The notes: generated from the letters alone by a model not told the origin. A stretch of 64,000 bases of DNA from Berberis thunbergii (GCA_003290165.1 QNQO01005822.1:62001-126000); one strand, 5' to 3'. Positions 43,511 through 55,985 are shown, numbered from the stretch's first letter. Program-made: numbers and translations.

Positions 43511-44440
43511 CTATACATTCTTGCGAGTCAACCTAGTCAAAGGGGCAGCAATAAGAGAAAATTTCTCGATAAATCTTTTATAATAACCAGCTAACCCTAA
43601 GAAGCTTCTCACCTTAGTTGCATTAATAGTTTGTTTCCGATCCCTCACTGTTTTCACCTTATCAAGATCTACTGCTATACCCTGACTAGAAACAACATGC
43701 CCTAAGAATTTCACATCTTTCTCCCAAAAATGGCACTTGCTAAATTTTGCATACAATTTCTGATCTCTCAATGTTTGCAACACTGTCATGAGATGTTCTC
43801 GATGCTTTGCTATACTACGGGAGTAGACCAGAATGTCATCAATAAAAACAATGATGAATTTGTCCAAGTATGGTCGAAAGATCCAGTTCATCAGGTCCAT
43901 GAAAAAAGCTAGGGCATTTGTCAACCCAAAAGGAATGACGGGGAACTCATACAATCCATATCTCGTAAGAAAGGCCGTGAGATGAATACTATCTTCTTCA
44001 ACACCCATCTGATGATATCTATTTCTCAAGTCAAATTGAGAAAACACCATTGTTCCCCTCAACTGATCAAGAAGATCATCAATTTGAGGCAACATGTACT
44101 TTTTCTTGATAGTCATCTTGTTTAGCTCCCTATAGTCAATACACATCCTCAAGGTACCATCATTCTTAGAAACGAAAATTATGAGTGCTCCCCACGGATT
44201 ACTAGGACGTATGAACTTGGTTCATACACACCTCAAAAGGATTACATATATATACATTAACATGAATAAACATGTCAATAAGTATATCCGAATAAAACAA
44301 AGCAAAAACACTAAAATTACCCTTTTTGCAACATCTCATCCAGCTGGAATTTCATCTCGTTCAACTCTTTTGGTGCCATCCGGTACGCCGCCTTAGAGAT
44401 AGGAGTGGTTCCAGGTACTAAATCAATTCAAAACTCAACT
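43511..44440 (-). pseudogene. Tekay reverse transcriptase
   Basis: The main frame (43511-44152) carries [25 protein letters not shown] and the active-site box [18 protein letters not shown], then [12 protein letters not shown]. Upstream (44323-44440) the linker YRMAPKEL can be read. A foreign segment of about 100 bp (about 44221-44322) splits RT between the MLQKG and FIRPSNPWG motifs and adds stops. Confidence 0.92.
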
Positions 44441-44442
44441 TC

Positions 44443-45072
44443 TCACCTAGGTGGCAAGTCGGGAATTTCTTGAAATACATCCTCATAATCTCTTACCACT
44501 TCTACATCTTGAATTTCTCTCTCCAACGTCCCCATCGAGTAAAGAAAACTAGACATCATTGATTCTTCACCATTTCCACAAGTGTGAGAAACAATGGGCG
44601 TGCCTGGAGCATGAATGGAAACTATCTTCTTTACACAATCCAGCGTGACAAGGTTCTTAGACAACCATTTCATTCCCAAAATCATATCAAAAACCTCAAA
44701 GTCAAGCACAATCAAGTCGACAAGGAACACTTTGTCGAGGAAGGAAATCTTAATTTTTTTACATAATTCATTTAATGTCACTGAGCCTCCTAAAGGGGTG
44801 GTAACACATAATGGTATAGCAAGTGGCAAAGTTTTCAACATTTTTTGGTTAACCAAATGTCGAGATATGAAAGAATATGATGCACCAGTATCAAATAAAA
44901 CCTTCATATTAGAGATAGAAAAATTAGGAGTACCTTGAAAGTTTTCCTGATCTGGTAGGGCAGCAAATACATGCCCTTGGGTGGGTTGACCTTGTCTATT
45001 CTGTGACGTGTTCCTATCATTAGGGAAATCTTGCATCCGATGGCTTGGTTGCCCACAAGTGAAGCAAGACAC
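44443..45072 (-). pseudogene. Tekay gag zinc knuckle and aspartic protease
   Basis: The frame opens with a retroviral-type zinc knuckle CFTCGQPSHRMQDF, in which the last Cys is replaced by Phe. About 40 residues later comes the protease active site MKVLFDTGASYSFIS and, further on, FEVFDMILGMKWLSK. The protease matures the polyprotein. The active Asp is present, but the frame is separated from gag by frameshifts upstream. Confidence 0.9.
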
Positions 45073-46150
45073 TGCATGTCCCTCAAACGCCGCTTGGGTA
45101 GTCTGGTTTCGTTGACCCTGATAACCTTGTCTCTGGTTACCATAACTGTGGAATTGGTTCCCATTCTGCCTTTGATGTTGATTACCATTCTGTTTCTGGA
45201 AATGATTATAGCCCTGTCTCTGGAACTAATTTCCACCCTGGGGGTAGAACTGGTTTCTTCTCTCTTGTTGGTTTTGGTAACCACCTTGAGATCTCTGGTT
45301 CTGAAATTATTGACCCCTTTGCTCTTGATCATAATGACGAAAACGACCACGGTCACTATGATAATCATGCAACGCACCCTAGTGACGAGTGTTTCCTGAC
45401 GCCTTACCCAATTTCTTCTTGCCTTTCTCCCTACTCTCATGATACGACTTGTTTTGTTCCTCGTGCTTCAATGCCAAATCCAAAACTCTGTCAAAACTCT
45501 CACTGTCAGCGATGAGAAGAGCCCTCGATAGGTAGTGATGCAAACCCCCACTAAATTTGGCATTTTTCTTTTCTGTTGTGTCCACCAAATACGAAGCATA
45601 ACGCGACAACTCGTTAAACTTTGTGACATATTGCTCCATAGTTATATTCCCAGTCTGTTTCAACATATTAAACTCCGTAGCCCATTGCGCTTTAATTGCA
45701 TTAGGCACAAATTTACTATCAACCCGATCCTTAAATCGTCCCATGTCATATCAGTAATATTAATGGAGGCTAGTAAAGCCTCCCACCAATAGCTGGCAAC
45801 ACCATCCAGATGATGTGCAGCTAACTCCTGTTTTTGGACTTTAGAAAGTTGCATCCTCCTGAAAACAATCTCACAGGTTTGGACCCAGGCATTTGCATTT
45901 CTCGGATTATCTCCGGTAAACCTCTTACCACCAAAGGTCCCAAACTCCTTAACCCTTCTGGCAAAAGGGTCACCATGATTACTATTCTGTTGCAATCCTC
46001 TTAGCAACTGCATCATCATAGTTGACTCAACTGGATCGTATTCTCACTATGACCATTTCCACTTCCATTGCCATCTCCATTTGGGATAATATTTTCACTG
46101 CTACCACTACCGTTTTCATTTAGATTCTGACGAGTATGTCTTCCAGCCAT
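45073..46150 (-). pseudogene. Tekay gag
   Basis: The start is MAGRHTRQNLNENGSGSS at 46150. Frame changes occur near 46017 and 45740. The second and third frames carry FGTFGGKRFTGDNPRNANAW, QTCEIVFRRMQLSKVQKQEL and AQWATEFNMLKQTGNITMEQ, which is the retrotransposon gag capsid region. The region before the zinc knuckle (45075-45380) is Gln/Asn/Tyr-rich. Confidence 0.88.
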
Positions 46151-46270
46151 ATTCTTCAAATAAAAATGGCAATGATTAGACACTCCATAAGATCCACAAA
46201 ATACTCTACAGCTTACCCATAACCACATTTCGAGGATACCCTAGAATCTCCCCAGCCAAGGGTAAACTGT

Positions 46271-46282
46271 GCTCTGATACCA
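46271..46282 (-). promoter_or_regulatory. Primer binding site (tRNA-iMet)
   Basis: The complement reads TGGTATCAGAGC, three bases after the LTR end, matching the 3' end of plant initiator methionine tRNA. Confidence 0.9.
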
Positions 46283-46285
46283 AAC

Positions 46286-48418
46286 TGTCACGCCCCAAAT
46301 TTCTAGAAAAATGAAATCCTAATATCCGCATAGGATTATTCGTTTTCCCAAAATTCGGGTCATAAATTTCATTCGCTAAAAGTAACCGTTGGCATCCACG
46401 AGAAATAATCAAATGCACAATTTACAAGATTAGAGGGAAATAAAACAATTGCTCTAAAAAGCCAAACGAAAATAATGAAAAATAACATTTAAATATTGTA
46501 GAGCCAACTCTAACAAATTCAACTAAACATAGGTATAACTCTCCCAATAAAAATACAACTCCAAGTTCTACTACAAAAGAATAAACTGTCACCTAATAAA
46601 CAAAAAGACCTAGACTCTCGAACACCGTGCCACCACCCAGCAATGCTCGTCACGTACGAAAAAAACTTCTCTAAGCTCGCCCGAAACTACTAAATCCTGT
46701 AACAAGCTAGTCGGCTACATTCCCAAAGCAATGTACCCAAGAAGCAAAAACCCACTTGGGTTAGCAATTAAGCTGGTGTGAAATTCTTTGTTCCCAAAAA
46801 ATCAATAAGAGAAATAGCATGGCATGATAGGATAATATAATACGACAAAATAACCAAAACAAAACCGGTAGTTCCTCCACGAGGCGAATGCATAAAGCTA
46901 ATTACAGTTTCTAACATATTTTCGTAACTATTTACCTTAAATACACTTGCCATGTGGAAACTAACCATGACAAGTCAGATCTGCAGATAATGTTAGCAGA
47001 CCTGCCATCCTGTACTAAGTGATTATGTGATAATAATTGTATTATTCTATTTACTCAAAATTTACCAATAAATTATTTATTTTAACCTAGTTATCCATTT
47101 ATAATGAATTGATCACTTAGACTATACCACATTCGCATTACATTCGTGCCAAACATACATGCCCGAATGCCTCTATCGTATAAAAGAGGACTTCTCTGTC
47201 ATCCATGCCCAAGTGGGGACACATCACATACAGGCATGCATCGCTGGATACCCCTAACTATATGAGTACAATAAAAGTTATTCTTGGGCTAACAATGTGC
47301 ATAGATCACGTCACACTTTTGACGGATAAATAATAAACCCATTTTAAGCATTTCTAAATTACCACCTTTTCGCAAGACTAACCCGAAAGTTATTTTAGTT
47401 TCTCCATAGAAAAAGGTGCCCCTTATCCGCAAGACAACCCGAGGTTTATTTAGTTTCTCTACAAGAGAGGGGAAATTAGAAACAAAAAGGGGTATGGTAG
47501 TTCCAAGTGATACAATTCGATGTTATTTAAAGCGATAATTTCAAATTTATTCATATCGCTTGACATTTTTGTCAATCATAAACGAGTCCACCCGTTCTTT
47601 GGGGAATATAATTTTTTTTTTTTTGTAATTTATTGTGATATCTCATAATCCTTATATAATTGCACCTTGTCAATCAAAGACAAGTTTACCTATCATTTTA
47701 GGAAGCCCAGCAATACTCAGGAACACATCAAGTCTTTTTATCCGTATCTAACTAATTTATCCGAAGTAATTACCCACATTTTAACAAAGGCTAAACTGTA
47801 TGTGTCACTATAATGCAATTCGATAAAAAGAATATACTTAACCATATCAATGGAATAATTTGGACACAGTAAAATCATTGTTCATAAATTACATAAACAT
47901 ATTGTTACATATAGTAGATATGTTATGTTAAGCCAATCAATCCCATGAGCACATGGTTCAATCCCATCCCATAAGCACATGTTCAACTCCATCATCCATC
48001 AATCCCATAAGCCAAAAGTATTAGATACAACATCCATCAATCCCATAACCACTAAAGGACGAATTTATATCTTACATAATCTTTAACTATTGAGCACAAC
48101 TTGTAAAACTAAACTGAAAACTTTAAAAGTAAAACTAATAGAGTCTGGAAGTAAAGAACTCATCTGCTTACTTTTTCTTCCTTCCCCTTTTTCTTTTCTG
48201 TTTCTTCAGTTTATTTATTTATTTATTTTGTTTTTCTAGATTCTTTATGCGGTTGGGAAGACTCAAATCTCTATTTAACCAATCCAAAGGCAAAACCCTA
48301 CAATATTAGGGTATGCACAACATTGTTTTGACACCCTTTTATTTATTTATTATACACCCAACCTCAAAATAAATATACCCTAAAACATTATCATTTGTCA
48401 AAATTGGGGGTCATTACA
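46286..48418 (-). repeat. Tekay element 5' LTR (2133 bp)
   Basis: It ends (complement) GGGGCGTGACA next to the primer site. It lacks the 447-bp segment present in the other LTR; the junction reads GATATGTTATG near 47930. Confidence 0.9.
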
Positions 48419-48423
48419 ACCAT

Positions 48424-49310
48424 GGCCTTGCAGTGGTTATTTGTGAACCAAGGCGGCTTAGTGGATGTGAAATCTGGCATTGTTAAAGCTAAATATAATA
48501 TAAAGATCTTGATTGACCATCGGCTGAATTGCACTGTCTGTATAAGTATGTTTTTGCTAACAGTCACGAATTTACCTTAAAATGGGTAGTAGCACTTTGT
48601 TTGAACACATCCTTTTCTGGTATTCTCCCCACTTCATCCTCAAATGATTAGCATCATATATTTCTTTTAGAGTGTTGTTGGAAGGCTCCCTCTGTCTGAC
48701 ATTATTTTTTAAGGCCTTTATAGTATCTTGAAGGTAGAGATGCGTGATGGCACACATCTCGAGGGGGATGGAGGGTTGCACCCTCCTCCCTCGCCCGTTT
48801 CCTCGTCATTAAGAAAAAGCTCTCGAAGGTATGTATACACCCTTTCATGTACTAGCGGTTGATCCAAAAATGGAGAAATATATTGTTATAAAGCATTTGA
48901 TCATCATTGATGCTTGAATTCTAACATGTTCTTTCTATTTTTTGTTGTATTTTTTAGTATATCTTTGCCTTAACTCGCAACCCCTTGTGAGTTTCGAGAA
49001 TCCATTATATAGGTGTACAATACTTTTAGATTGAGGTTGTGATTATTTGCACCACTTGAAGTGGAAACCATAACATGAACATTTTTATGTGTACAACAAA
49101 TAATTACATGCTTGTTTTCATCTACTTGGAACTCTTGTAAGGGGGTACATTAAAAATGTGTCAGGACTTTTCCTGGTAGTCTGAGGAATTCAACGTTTCC
49201 TTTTAAAAAGTTCCCAAATACTTAGGGTCTAATTATATAGAGAACGGGTTGTGCTCTTGAAAGTGTAAAGTGGATTCATTAGCCCAACTTGACAAGTCTT
49301 TATCAGGTGC
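48424..49310. other. Intergenic flank, no gene recognised
   Basis: A minus-strand frame at 48572-48781 (with HLYLQDTIKALKNNVRQREP) is not recognised and has no supporting context. Confidence 0.4.
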
Positions 49311-49311
49311 A

Positions 49312-50164
49312 AATCCAGAATTACAAACAAAGGGGGCAAACATTACACAACTATTTTACTATATAACTATTCAACTATACAAATATACATGATATGATTA
49401 ATTCACTTGTAGCTAGCAAATGAAAAACTTATATTTTTTAATTAGACAAAACAGAAACAACCATGGTGATATAAGATGAGAGTTGGTGAGAAATAGACCT
49501 ATGCTTTCTTTCTAATTTTTTGGCATTGAGGCTGGCATAACAGTGCAATCTAAGTCCAAGTACTAGTAGCCGCAATAGTAGCGTAGGTAGTGTCTATTCT
49601 CTGGACTGGACTGGACTAGATTGAGAACTTTCTCCTTTTGAGCTAGCTTAGGCGAAACAGACAAACAACAACTTTTAAAATCTTAAATTTATAATTATTT
49701 AATCTAAACTAAAGAGATTAAATAGATAGAGATTAAAAAAGAAACAAAAGCCTTTATCTAAACTAAAGAGATTAAATAGATAAAGATTTAATTTCCCTTC
49801 CCCCGGTCTCCAACCCGCCAATTAAAAATGTTAATATTAAAATGTTGGGAATTAAAATAGATAGGGATTAAAAAGAGAGAGAGAGAGAGATGATGGGTGG
49901 ATTGATGGGAATTAAAAAGAGATAGAAATTAAATAAAAGTAAAAGAGATGGAGTGGGATTGGAATTGGTGAAGGTAGAGTTTAAAAAATAGAAACAAAAG
50001 CCTTTATTTTACAATGACCTAGAGTCAAGAGCCAAGATTGTATATAAAGATGGGAAATCTAATATTTAAAGGGGGCTAGATAAAACATATAAGTAACTTA
50101 GTGGGATTTAAAAAAATATAAGGGGGCAATTGACCCCTTATCCAACACATAGATCCGCCCCTAG
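49312..50164. mobile_element. hAT-like non-autonomous element (GGGGCGGATC-type end)
   Basis: The right end AAGGGGGCAATTGACCCC...TAGATCCGCCCCTAG is the standard plant hAT end. The left end CAGGTGCAAATCCAG with GGGGGCAAAC is a decayed mate. The possible 8-bp duplication (GTCTTTAT and GTCCTGAC) matches at only five positions. The inside has repeated AACTAAAGAGATTAAATAGAT and no coding capacity. Confidence 0.6.
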
Positions 50165-50390
50165 TCCTGACAATGTGGATAGTCACTTGTAAGTTGTTTA
50201 ACTTGTAAAGCCAGTTTGGCAGTTGTAGAGAACTTTGTAAACAGATAAGTTAACTTAGTTGTTTATTTAGGAATACTTTGCAATTTTCCACTTAAACGTG
50301 CAAACAAGTGCCTCGTACGGTGTTTGTAAAACTATAAGAGACTCTACCAAGGAACCTGAATACTAATTACTCTATCCTTGAAATCATAGG

Positions 50391-52833
50391 TGTAAGATCC
50401 ATAGATTTCGGCTTAAAAAAAAGTAAAAAATTCATTCTAGGGTGGGGTGTACTAAAAAAATCCAGTGGGGGCAAATAACCACCCACCTATTAAGAGAAAA
50501 TCCCCCACTCTTCTTCTTCCTTCTTTTTCTTTTTTTCTTCCAAGAAGCGACTCCCTTCGTTTCCTCTTATTCTCCGGCGAAATTTCGCTTGATTTACCGA
50601 TTTCTCCCCCCGAATCTCATCCACTCCTAATTTTTCTTCCTCTTTCTTCCCTCTCCTTCGTGCTTCAATTTTTCACTTTAAAAATTGAGAATTTCAGGGT
50701 GTGTGGCTTGTTTGGAGTTATCATTGCCGGTGCTAGCAATGTGGCTCTAATCAGTCTCTCAGGTGGTGGTTAGGGCTTCATTTGGAACATGTAAACCCCA
50801 CATGCAAGGGTGGTTTAAGGGTTGGCCGAAAGTTCTAAAAATAATTAGTGTGCATGTCCATTAGGAAGGTTCTCTAGCGTGAATCTGACATTTTCTCGCG
50901 TGGGTGAGCTGACAATTCGTGATTTCAGTTGTTCTTGGACCTATTTTTGGCCTGTTGTGTGGTTCGAAGGCGATCAGACCGGAGTTGGGTGGGTTTCGTC
51001 GTGGTGTTCGCCAAATTTAATTTGTCGGTAAGTATTTTTTTAGTCACGCACCGGTTGTAACTTATTTCTTTTTCCAATTTTCGGCTAGTTTGCTCACTTT
51101 TGAGTCCGCCTTGCAGTTTTAAAAAATTTTCTTGGTCCAGCATTCGCTGTTTCGCTAGTTGGGAGCTTCGACCGATAGGATTTGGGTTCCGAAAACCCAT
51201 TCCGCTCAGGACAGTGTAACTATAATATTTACCTTGAGAAATATTTATTTTAAATCCTGAATTTAATTTTTACATTATGCCATTGCTTGTGTATAATTGA
51301 ATCCAAGTCCGAAATTCGGGGTTTTTAGAGATTTTGATTGTTGTGCTAGTTCTTTTGTGAATGAATTTATGTATTGAGTTTTCTGAAAGCATGACATATA
51401 AGAATGAAATAGAATGGTAGTTGAATTTGGGTGTGATTAGGCTTTGGTGTAACAACATTGGCTTGTATGTTGCGTTTCACCGTAGATTGTCGAGTCTTGA
51501 GCATGTATGATAGTTCGACTCGAATGACTTTATTGTGGCGAATTGGGTCAGGTTGGGACCCTAGCGTAGTCGAGGATTTATGAAAATTGCCTAACTGATT
51601 ATGATTACACATCTGTTTTGTATAAACACGTAATATGTGCATGCTGATATTAGTGTAAGTGTCTTTACCCCGCTGTAATGCTTGTATTGTCGAAGCTTAG
51701 GAGCTTACTCGCATCGTGAGTTTGATGGTGCTTGAGATGATTCGCACCTACAGACATTGAAAACGCTATTGCATGTGGCAAGCTTGTTGAGGTGTGGTGA
51801 GCTCCCGCACGCACTTGCCACTAGAGAGTGCAGTAGGATGGGTCCCGGAGATTACTCCCTTTCCCTTCCAGCGCGCTTGAGTTGGATTTGTGTTAGGTTG
51901 GCACTGTTAGGCCAGTCATTCGGGACGTTTGAGTTTGTATCCGGGCATATGGCACCCCATTAGGATACAAACAAGCCCGAAGTGGTACTGGTGCACGTTG
52001 TGGGATATGTCTGGGTGAGACACATTCGTAGGGTATGCGGATACCTATGATATACCCTACGAAATGAGACACTTACGTAGAAATTTTTATGGTTTCACCT
52101 TTTGACTTGATTGCCATACCTGAGAGGCTATGCATGATTACGATATTGTCTTTTTTCCTTCATCATTTGATATTTACCTTGTTTGAATCACTTGTAATGA
52201 CTGGCATATCTAGTAAACTTGTAGTTATTGTTGAATCTGAAATGCTTGTTGGTGCTTTAACATAAAAATATTATCCTTAGAGACACGGTGTGATTTAGAC
52301 TTTAGAACCTGTATAGGGACACCTTTTCCATTTTATGGATTAGGCATCTAGGGTTACTCACTTATTCATTATTGTGTGGCATGAATTTTTCCTGTATATT
52401 ATTCTGTTATTTGTATTTAGTTTGCTTGCACTAGCTAGCTTTGTGCTTTGCTGACCCCGCAAGGGGTGTGCTTCTATTGGAGTGCAGGAAGTGTTGGCGT
52501 TCCTGCTAATCGTGGTGCTTAGGCCCGGTTTCCACCTGTAGGCTTGTTTGGTGCTATTTGGTCGTGTCCACCCTTTACGGGTATGTTTTGCTTCCTTTGT
52601 ATTACTTTGTTAAATACTAGATGTTTGTATATTGGTTTTGTCGCTATGACTCTGGCGGGGCGAATCGAATACTCTTATTTTGTTCAAATTTTATCGTAGT
52701 TTTTATTTCTGTTTGATTCTTATTTCAAGAATGTGTTATATTATGATGTTGTGGCCTGTTACGATTCACCTATATTACGGATTAGTTCACGCATCAACAT
52801 GCTGTGGTTCCCGTGGCGGGTCGGGGCGTGACA
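50391..52833 (+). repeat. 5' LTR of a truncated Tekay-like element
   Basis: It opens TGTAAGATCCATAG and ends TCGGGGCGTGACA, followed by a primer site. A splice-like leader and CT-rich block lie at 50500-50680. Length about 2.4 kb. No matching 3' LTR is in the window. Confidence 0.72.
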
Positions 52834-52837
52834 GAGC

Positions 52838-52850
52838 TTGGTATCTGAGC
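52838..52850 (+). promoter_or_regulatory. Primer binding site (tRNA-iMet), one mismatch
   Basis: TTGGTATCTGAGC starts four bases after the LTR end and differs from TGGTATCAGAGC by one A-to-T change. Confidence 0.82.
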
Positions 52851-52985
52851 CATTGTTTACCAATTCACATTGAACATCATCGTATGTCACTTTCTTGAAA
52901 GAATTGGGTAAAGGAGTTAAGATTTTTTGTTGTGTTGTTTGATGTATTGTATGTGTGTTTTCTTTAATGTAGAGGGAGTGTGGTG

Positions 52986-54620
52986 ATGGCGCGTGGAAAG
53001 AGAACCCAGGGTGAGGGATCAGGTACTGCTAGAGAGGGTGCCTCTTAGGCTTTCATTGAAATGATGACACAGTGGGCACAAATTATGAGACAGGAAAATC
53101 AGTCAGAGGATTCGTTTACTCGTCACAACAAGAATTTCGTCAGCTTGGGTAGTGAAAGATTTGATTGTACTGGAGATTCTCTAGCTGTGGATCGGTGGAT
53201 CCATAAGGTAGAACTCATATTTGAGAGGATGGTGCTGACACCTATACAGCATACCGAGTTAGCAACACACTAGTTTGACGGAGATGCTATGTATTGGTGG
53301 GATTCAGTAAGGCAAAGCCCTGATGTGTCAGAGATGTAGTGGGATACATTTTGCGAGGTGTTTGAACGATATTTTATTCCTGATTCTGCCAGAGCTGAGA
53401 TAGTGGTAGAGCTGAAAACCGAACCGACGATTCGGTTTTTCACCTAAACCGTGAACCGAACCGACTTAGGTCGGTTTTAAAATTTTCAAACCGAAACGAA
53501 CCGACTATTAACAAAACCGATCCGAAACCGAACCGATTCTAATTTATGCAAACCGTAACCGAACCGAACCGACTAAAATCACACCAAAACTGAAAAAAAA
53601 AAACCGAACCGACCGACTATTTTAAACATATTGTATTATTTATATATAAAATATATATTATTTATTATATATATTCGATCGATTCGGTTTGGTCAGTTAA
53701 AATCACATAGAAACTGAAAACCAAACTGACCACTTCGGTTTTGAATTTTTTAAAACCGAAACCGATCCGAACCGAATTTAAATCGAACCGATTGGTTCGG
53801 TTTAGATCGGTTCGGTCGGTTTAATCGGTTTGATCGGTTTTTTGTTCAACCCTAGATAGTGGACATGTTTCTACACTTACAATAGGGATCTAAACCTGTT
53901 TCAGAACACTTTGTCGAGTTTACACAGTTGAGCCGTTATGCCACTTGTTTCATAGATACTACAAAGAAGAAGAACAAAAAAATTTGAGTGGTCTAAACCC
54001 GTTCCTAAGGAAACAGTTGATGGTGATGATCGATCGTCCTTTTGAGGGATTAATGGACGTCACTTTGAGTCAGGAACGAGTTAACACTGAGTATAGGAAA
54101 GAGACCTTGGTTCGGCGAGCTATAGGTTCTGAGCACAGTCAGAGGTTTGGTCGAGGAAGCCAAACAGTTGTGCAGGCATAGAAGCTGGAACATGCCGCTG
54201 TTCAGCAGAGAGACCCTGGTAGAGGGGGGGCCAATTAGGACTGGCAGAGACCGCATAGGTGAAAAATGATCCCGAGGAGATAATCGACAACAGCGGCAAC
54301 AAAAACAACCTATGAGGGGTGGTTAGACAGGATCTAGGAGCGGTTGCTTCACTTGTGGTCAGGAGGGACATGTAGGCCGTGATTGTCTAAGAGGTCAGAC
54401 AAATCGACGAGTGCAGGTAGTTTATTATACTTGTGGGCAACCAGGGCACTTTTCCAGAGCTTGTCCTCAGAGTAGGGATGTACCAACACAGCAGAGGGCG
54501 CCTCAGAGACAGTTAGCACATGCGCCTGGAGTTGGTCAGGGAGTCCCTCTCCCAACACCGCCTAATCGCCTCACATCTATTCCCGGTCAGGGAAATGTTG
54601 AGGGTATGTTACTATTTTTG
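52986..54620 (+). pseudogene. Tekay-like gag with recurrent TAG stops
   Basis: The frame opens at ATG 52986 (MARGKRTQGEGSG). The capsid region is visible (FDCTGDSLAVDRWIHKVELI, AMYWWDSV), then EHFVEFTQLSRYATC, ARM-type basic sequence and two zinc knuckles: CFTCGQEGHVGRDC at 54345 and YYTCGQPGHFSRAC at 54426, the second lacking its first Cys. In-frame TAG stops lie at 53046, 53271, 53337, 53883, 54179, 54236 and 54324. There are frame changes near 53985 and 54260. A hAT MITE (53407-53854) interrupts capsid without altering the frame (456 bp including its duplication). Confidence 0.9.
53399..53862. mobile_element. hAT MITE with exact 8-bp duplication GATAGTGG
   Basis: The element is 53407-53854 (448 bp), opens TAGAGCTGAAAACCGAACCG and closes GTTCAACCCTA. 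GATAGTGG flanks both sides. It is packed with AACCGAACCG/CGGTTCGG words. It is the best-preserved member of the family also seen at 27950-28229 and at the ends of 32692-36934. Confidence 0.93.
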
Positions 54621-54719
54621 TTATTGTTGTGGGCGTTAGATGTTGTAGGATATGTGTTATGTGCATCATGCGTAGGAAAAATTGCATGTTAGTGTGTTGT
54701 TATGTGACTCAAGATATGT

Positions 54720-54945
54720 GTTGTGTGTCAGGTTTTGTGCATTCGTCGTTTTTTCAGTTGAGGGCTCTTTTCGATACATGAGCATTTAGGTCTTTTATTT
54801 CTAGACAGTTGGTTGTTAGAGATCGCCTTGAGGTGGTGCCTTTGCCGAAACCACCCTTGTGCGTTGTCTCTTTTGGGCAGTTCGGTTTGGTTGTGGGAAT
54901 ATTGTCCCTGTTTCGAGTTTTCTTTGTTAGTTGATGTGAAATGGA
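54720..54945 (+). pseudogene. Tekay-like aspartic protease fragment
   Basis: RALFDT is followed by a TGA and then AFRSFISRQLVVRD. This is the ALFDTGASRSFIS active-site region with the Gly codon turned to a stop. Homology ends at about 54945, where the element is broken off; RT and later domains are absent. Confidence 0.8.
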
Positions 54946-54985
54946 TTCAAAGAAGTATGTCTATAGATATATCGGGTGGTACAGG

Positions 54986-55432
54986 CTAATCATAACAAAA
55001 TGAATTTGACAAAGATGATGAGCTAGACAACTTAACAACACCCCCAAACCTGGAATCAACACTACCTATGGGATATAGTTTCTTCTTAGATGCGTATTCC
55101 GAAAATGACTTGACTATTTTTTGAATTAAGGGATCATTTGTATCATGAAAATAGTTGAGGCAGGACTCCAAAGAATATTGAGAATGAGACTTCATGCAGG
55201 AGTCACTAGGAAGACATATGTCGAATGAGTCGTCATGAAAAGGTGGGAAAGGGAATGGGTCGGGAAACAAAATAGTCTCAACAGAAGGGGTCGATTTTGA
55301 CTCACTGAGTGGAAGGAGTTCCACTTTAGGCTTCCATGTATAACAAGGATCCATAATAGAGATTGAATCAAGCAAATCATTCACTTCCCGAATGGAATTA
55401 TCAATATCGAAGTCTAAACCGAAGTGAGTCAA
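54986..55432 (-). pseudogene. Possible gypsy gag-pol linker fragment
   Basis: A 148-residue open frame carries NSIREVNDLLDSISIMDPCY, then WKPKVELLPLSESKS. This resembles the linker before protease/RT in Athila/Tat-type elements (KPKxxPLP), though only weakly. It may instead be a non-transposon exon. It begins where the Tekay-like element stops and is on the other strand. Confidence 0.35.
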
Positions 55433-55479
55433 ATATGTCGCTAAGGGATCATCTACTACACCAATAGTAACATCAATAT

Positions 55480-55985
55480 TTTTAATTTGTAACTCTTCAT
55501 TGTGTTACAAGTCTGGTAACCCCAAAAAATGTTACTAATTATTGACTAAAGTTACAATTAGTAATTTTATAAATAATAGCTTTATTATTATTTTACTAAT
55601 TATGTTAATACACCAAAATAGAATATTTGCAACATTAATATTTTTCAGTTTGTAACTCATGATCATGTTGCAAGCTTTGACAACATAAACTTGGGTTACA
55701 AAGTTATGGCAAGTTAAGTAATAAAAATAAACTATTTTGAAAATCAGATATTAGGATTTCAATCTCTCGCTCTCATCTCTTTCACTTTCCCTCTCCATCT
55801 CCATCTCTCCTACTTTGGGCTGTTAATCGGTTCAAATGGTTTGATTTTGTACCAAAACCAAAATCGAACCAAGTTCAAATTCGATTTTCAATTCAATTCG
55901 GTTATCCAATTTTAAATAAAAAAAATTCGAACCAAACCGTGCGGTTCGATTCAATACGGTTTTGTTTTTGTTTTTCATCACTAAA
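55480..55985. repeat. GTTAC-rich subterminal-like repeats and an AACCGAACC-type scrap
   Basis: At 55480-55740 the words GTTACAA, TGTTACTAA and GTAACTC recur in both orientations, as in the subterminal region of some CACTA elements. A similar block lies at 59735-59940. At 55815-55985 are AAATCGAACCAAG/CGGTTCGATTC words of the hAT MITE family without clear ends. The two GTTAC blocks may mark opposite ends of one gene-carrying element, but no termini could be fixed. Confidence 0.4.

Larger units (their letters stand above)
38891..48423 (-). mobile_element. Full-length Tekay/Del-type chromovirus (Ty3/gypsy)
   Basis: The element is 38896-48418 (9.5 kb), flanked by ACCAT on both sides (38891-38895 and 48419-48423). 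Read on the minus strand: LTR starting TGTAATGACCCCC and ending GGGGCGTGACA, tRNA-iMet primer site, gag, protease, RT, RNase H, integrase, a chromodomain-like tail, polypurine tract and second LTR. Long LTRs and a C-terminal chromodomain fit the Tekay (Del) lineage. Frameshifts and stops in gag, RNase H and integrase make it inactive. Confidence 0.93.

Noticed and set aside
45031..45399. Plus-strand Leu/Thr-rich ORF with membrane-like stretches
   Set aside because: A shadow of the Gln-rich part of gag on the minus strand.
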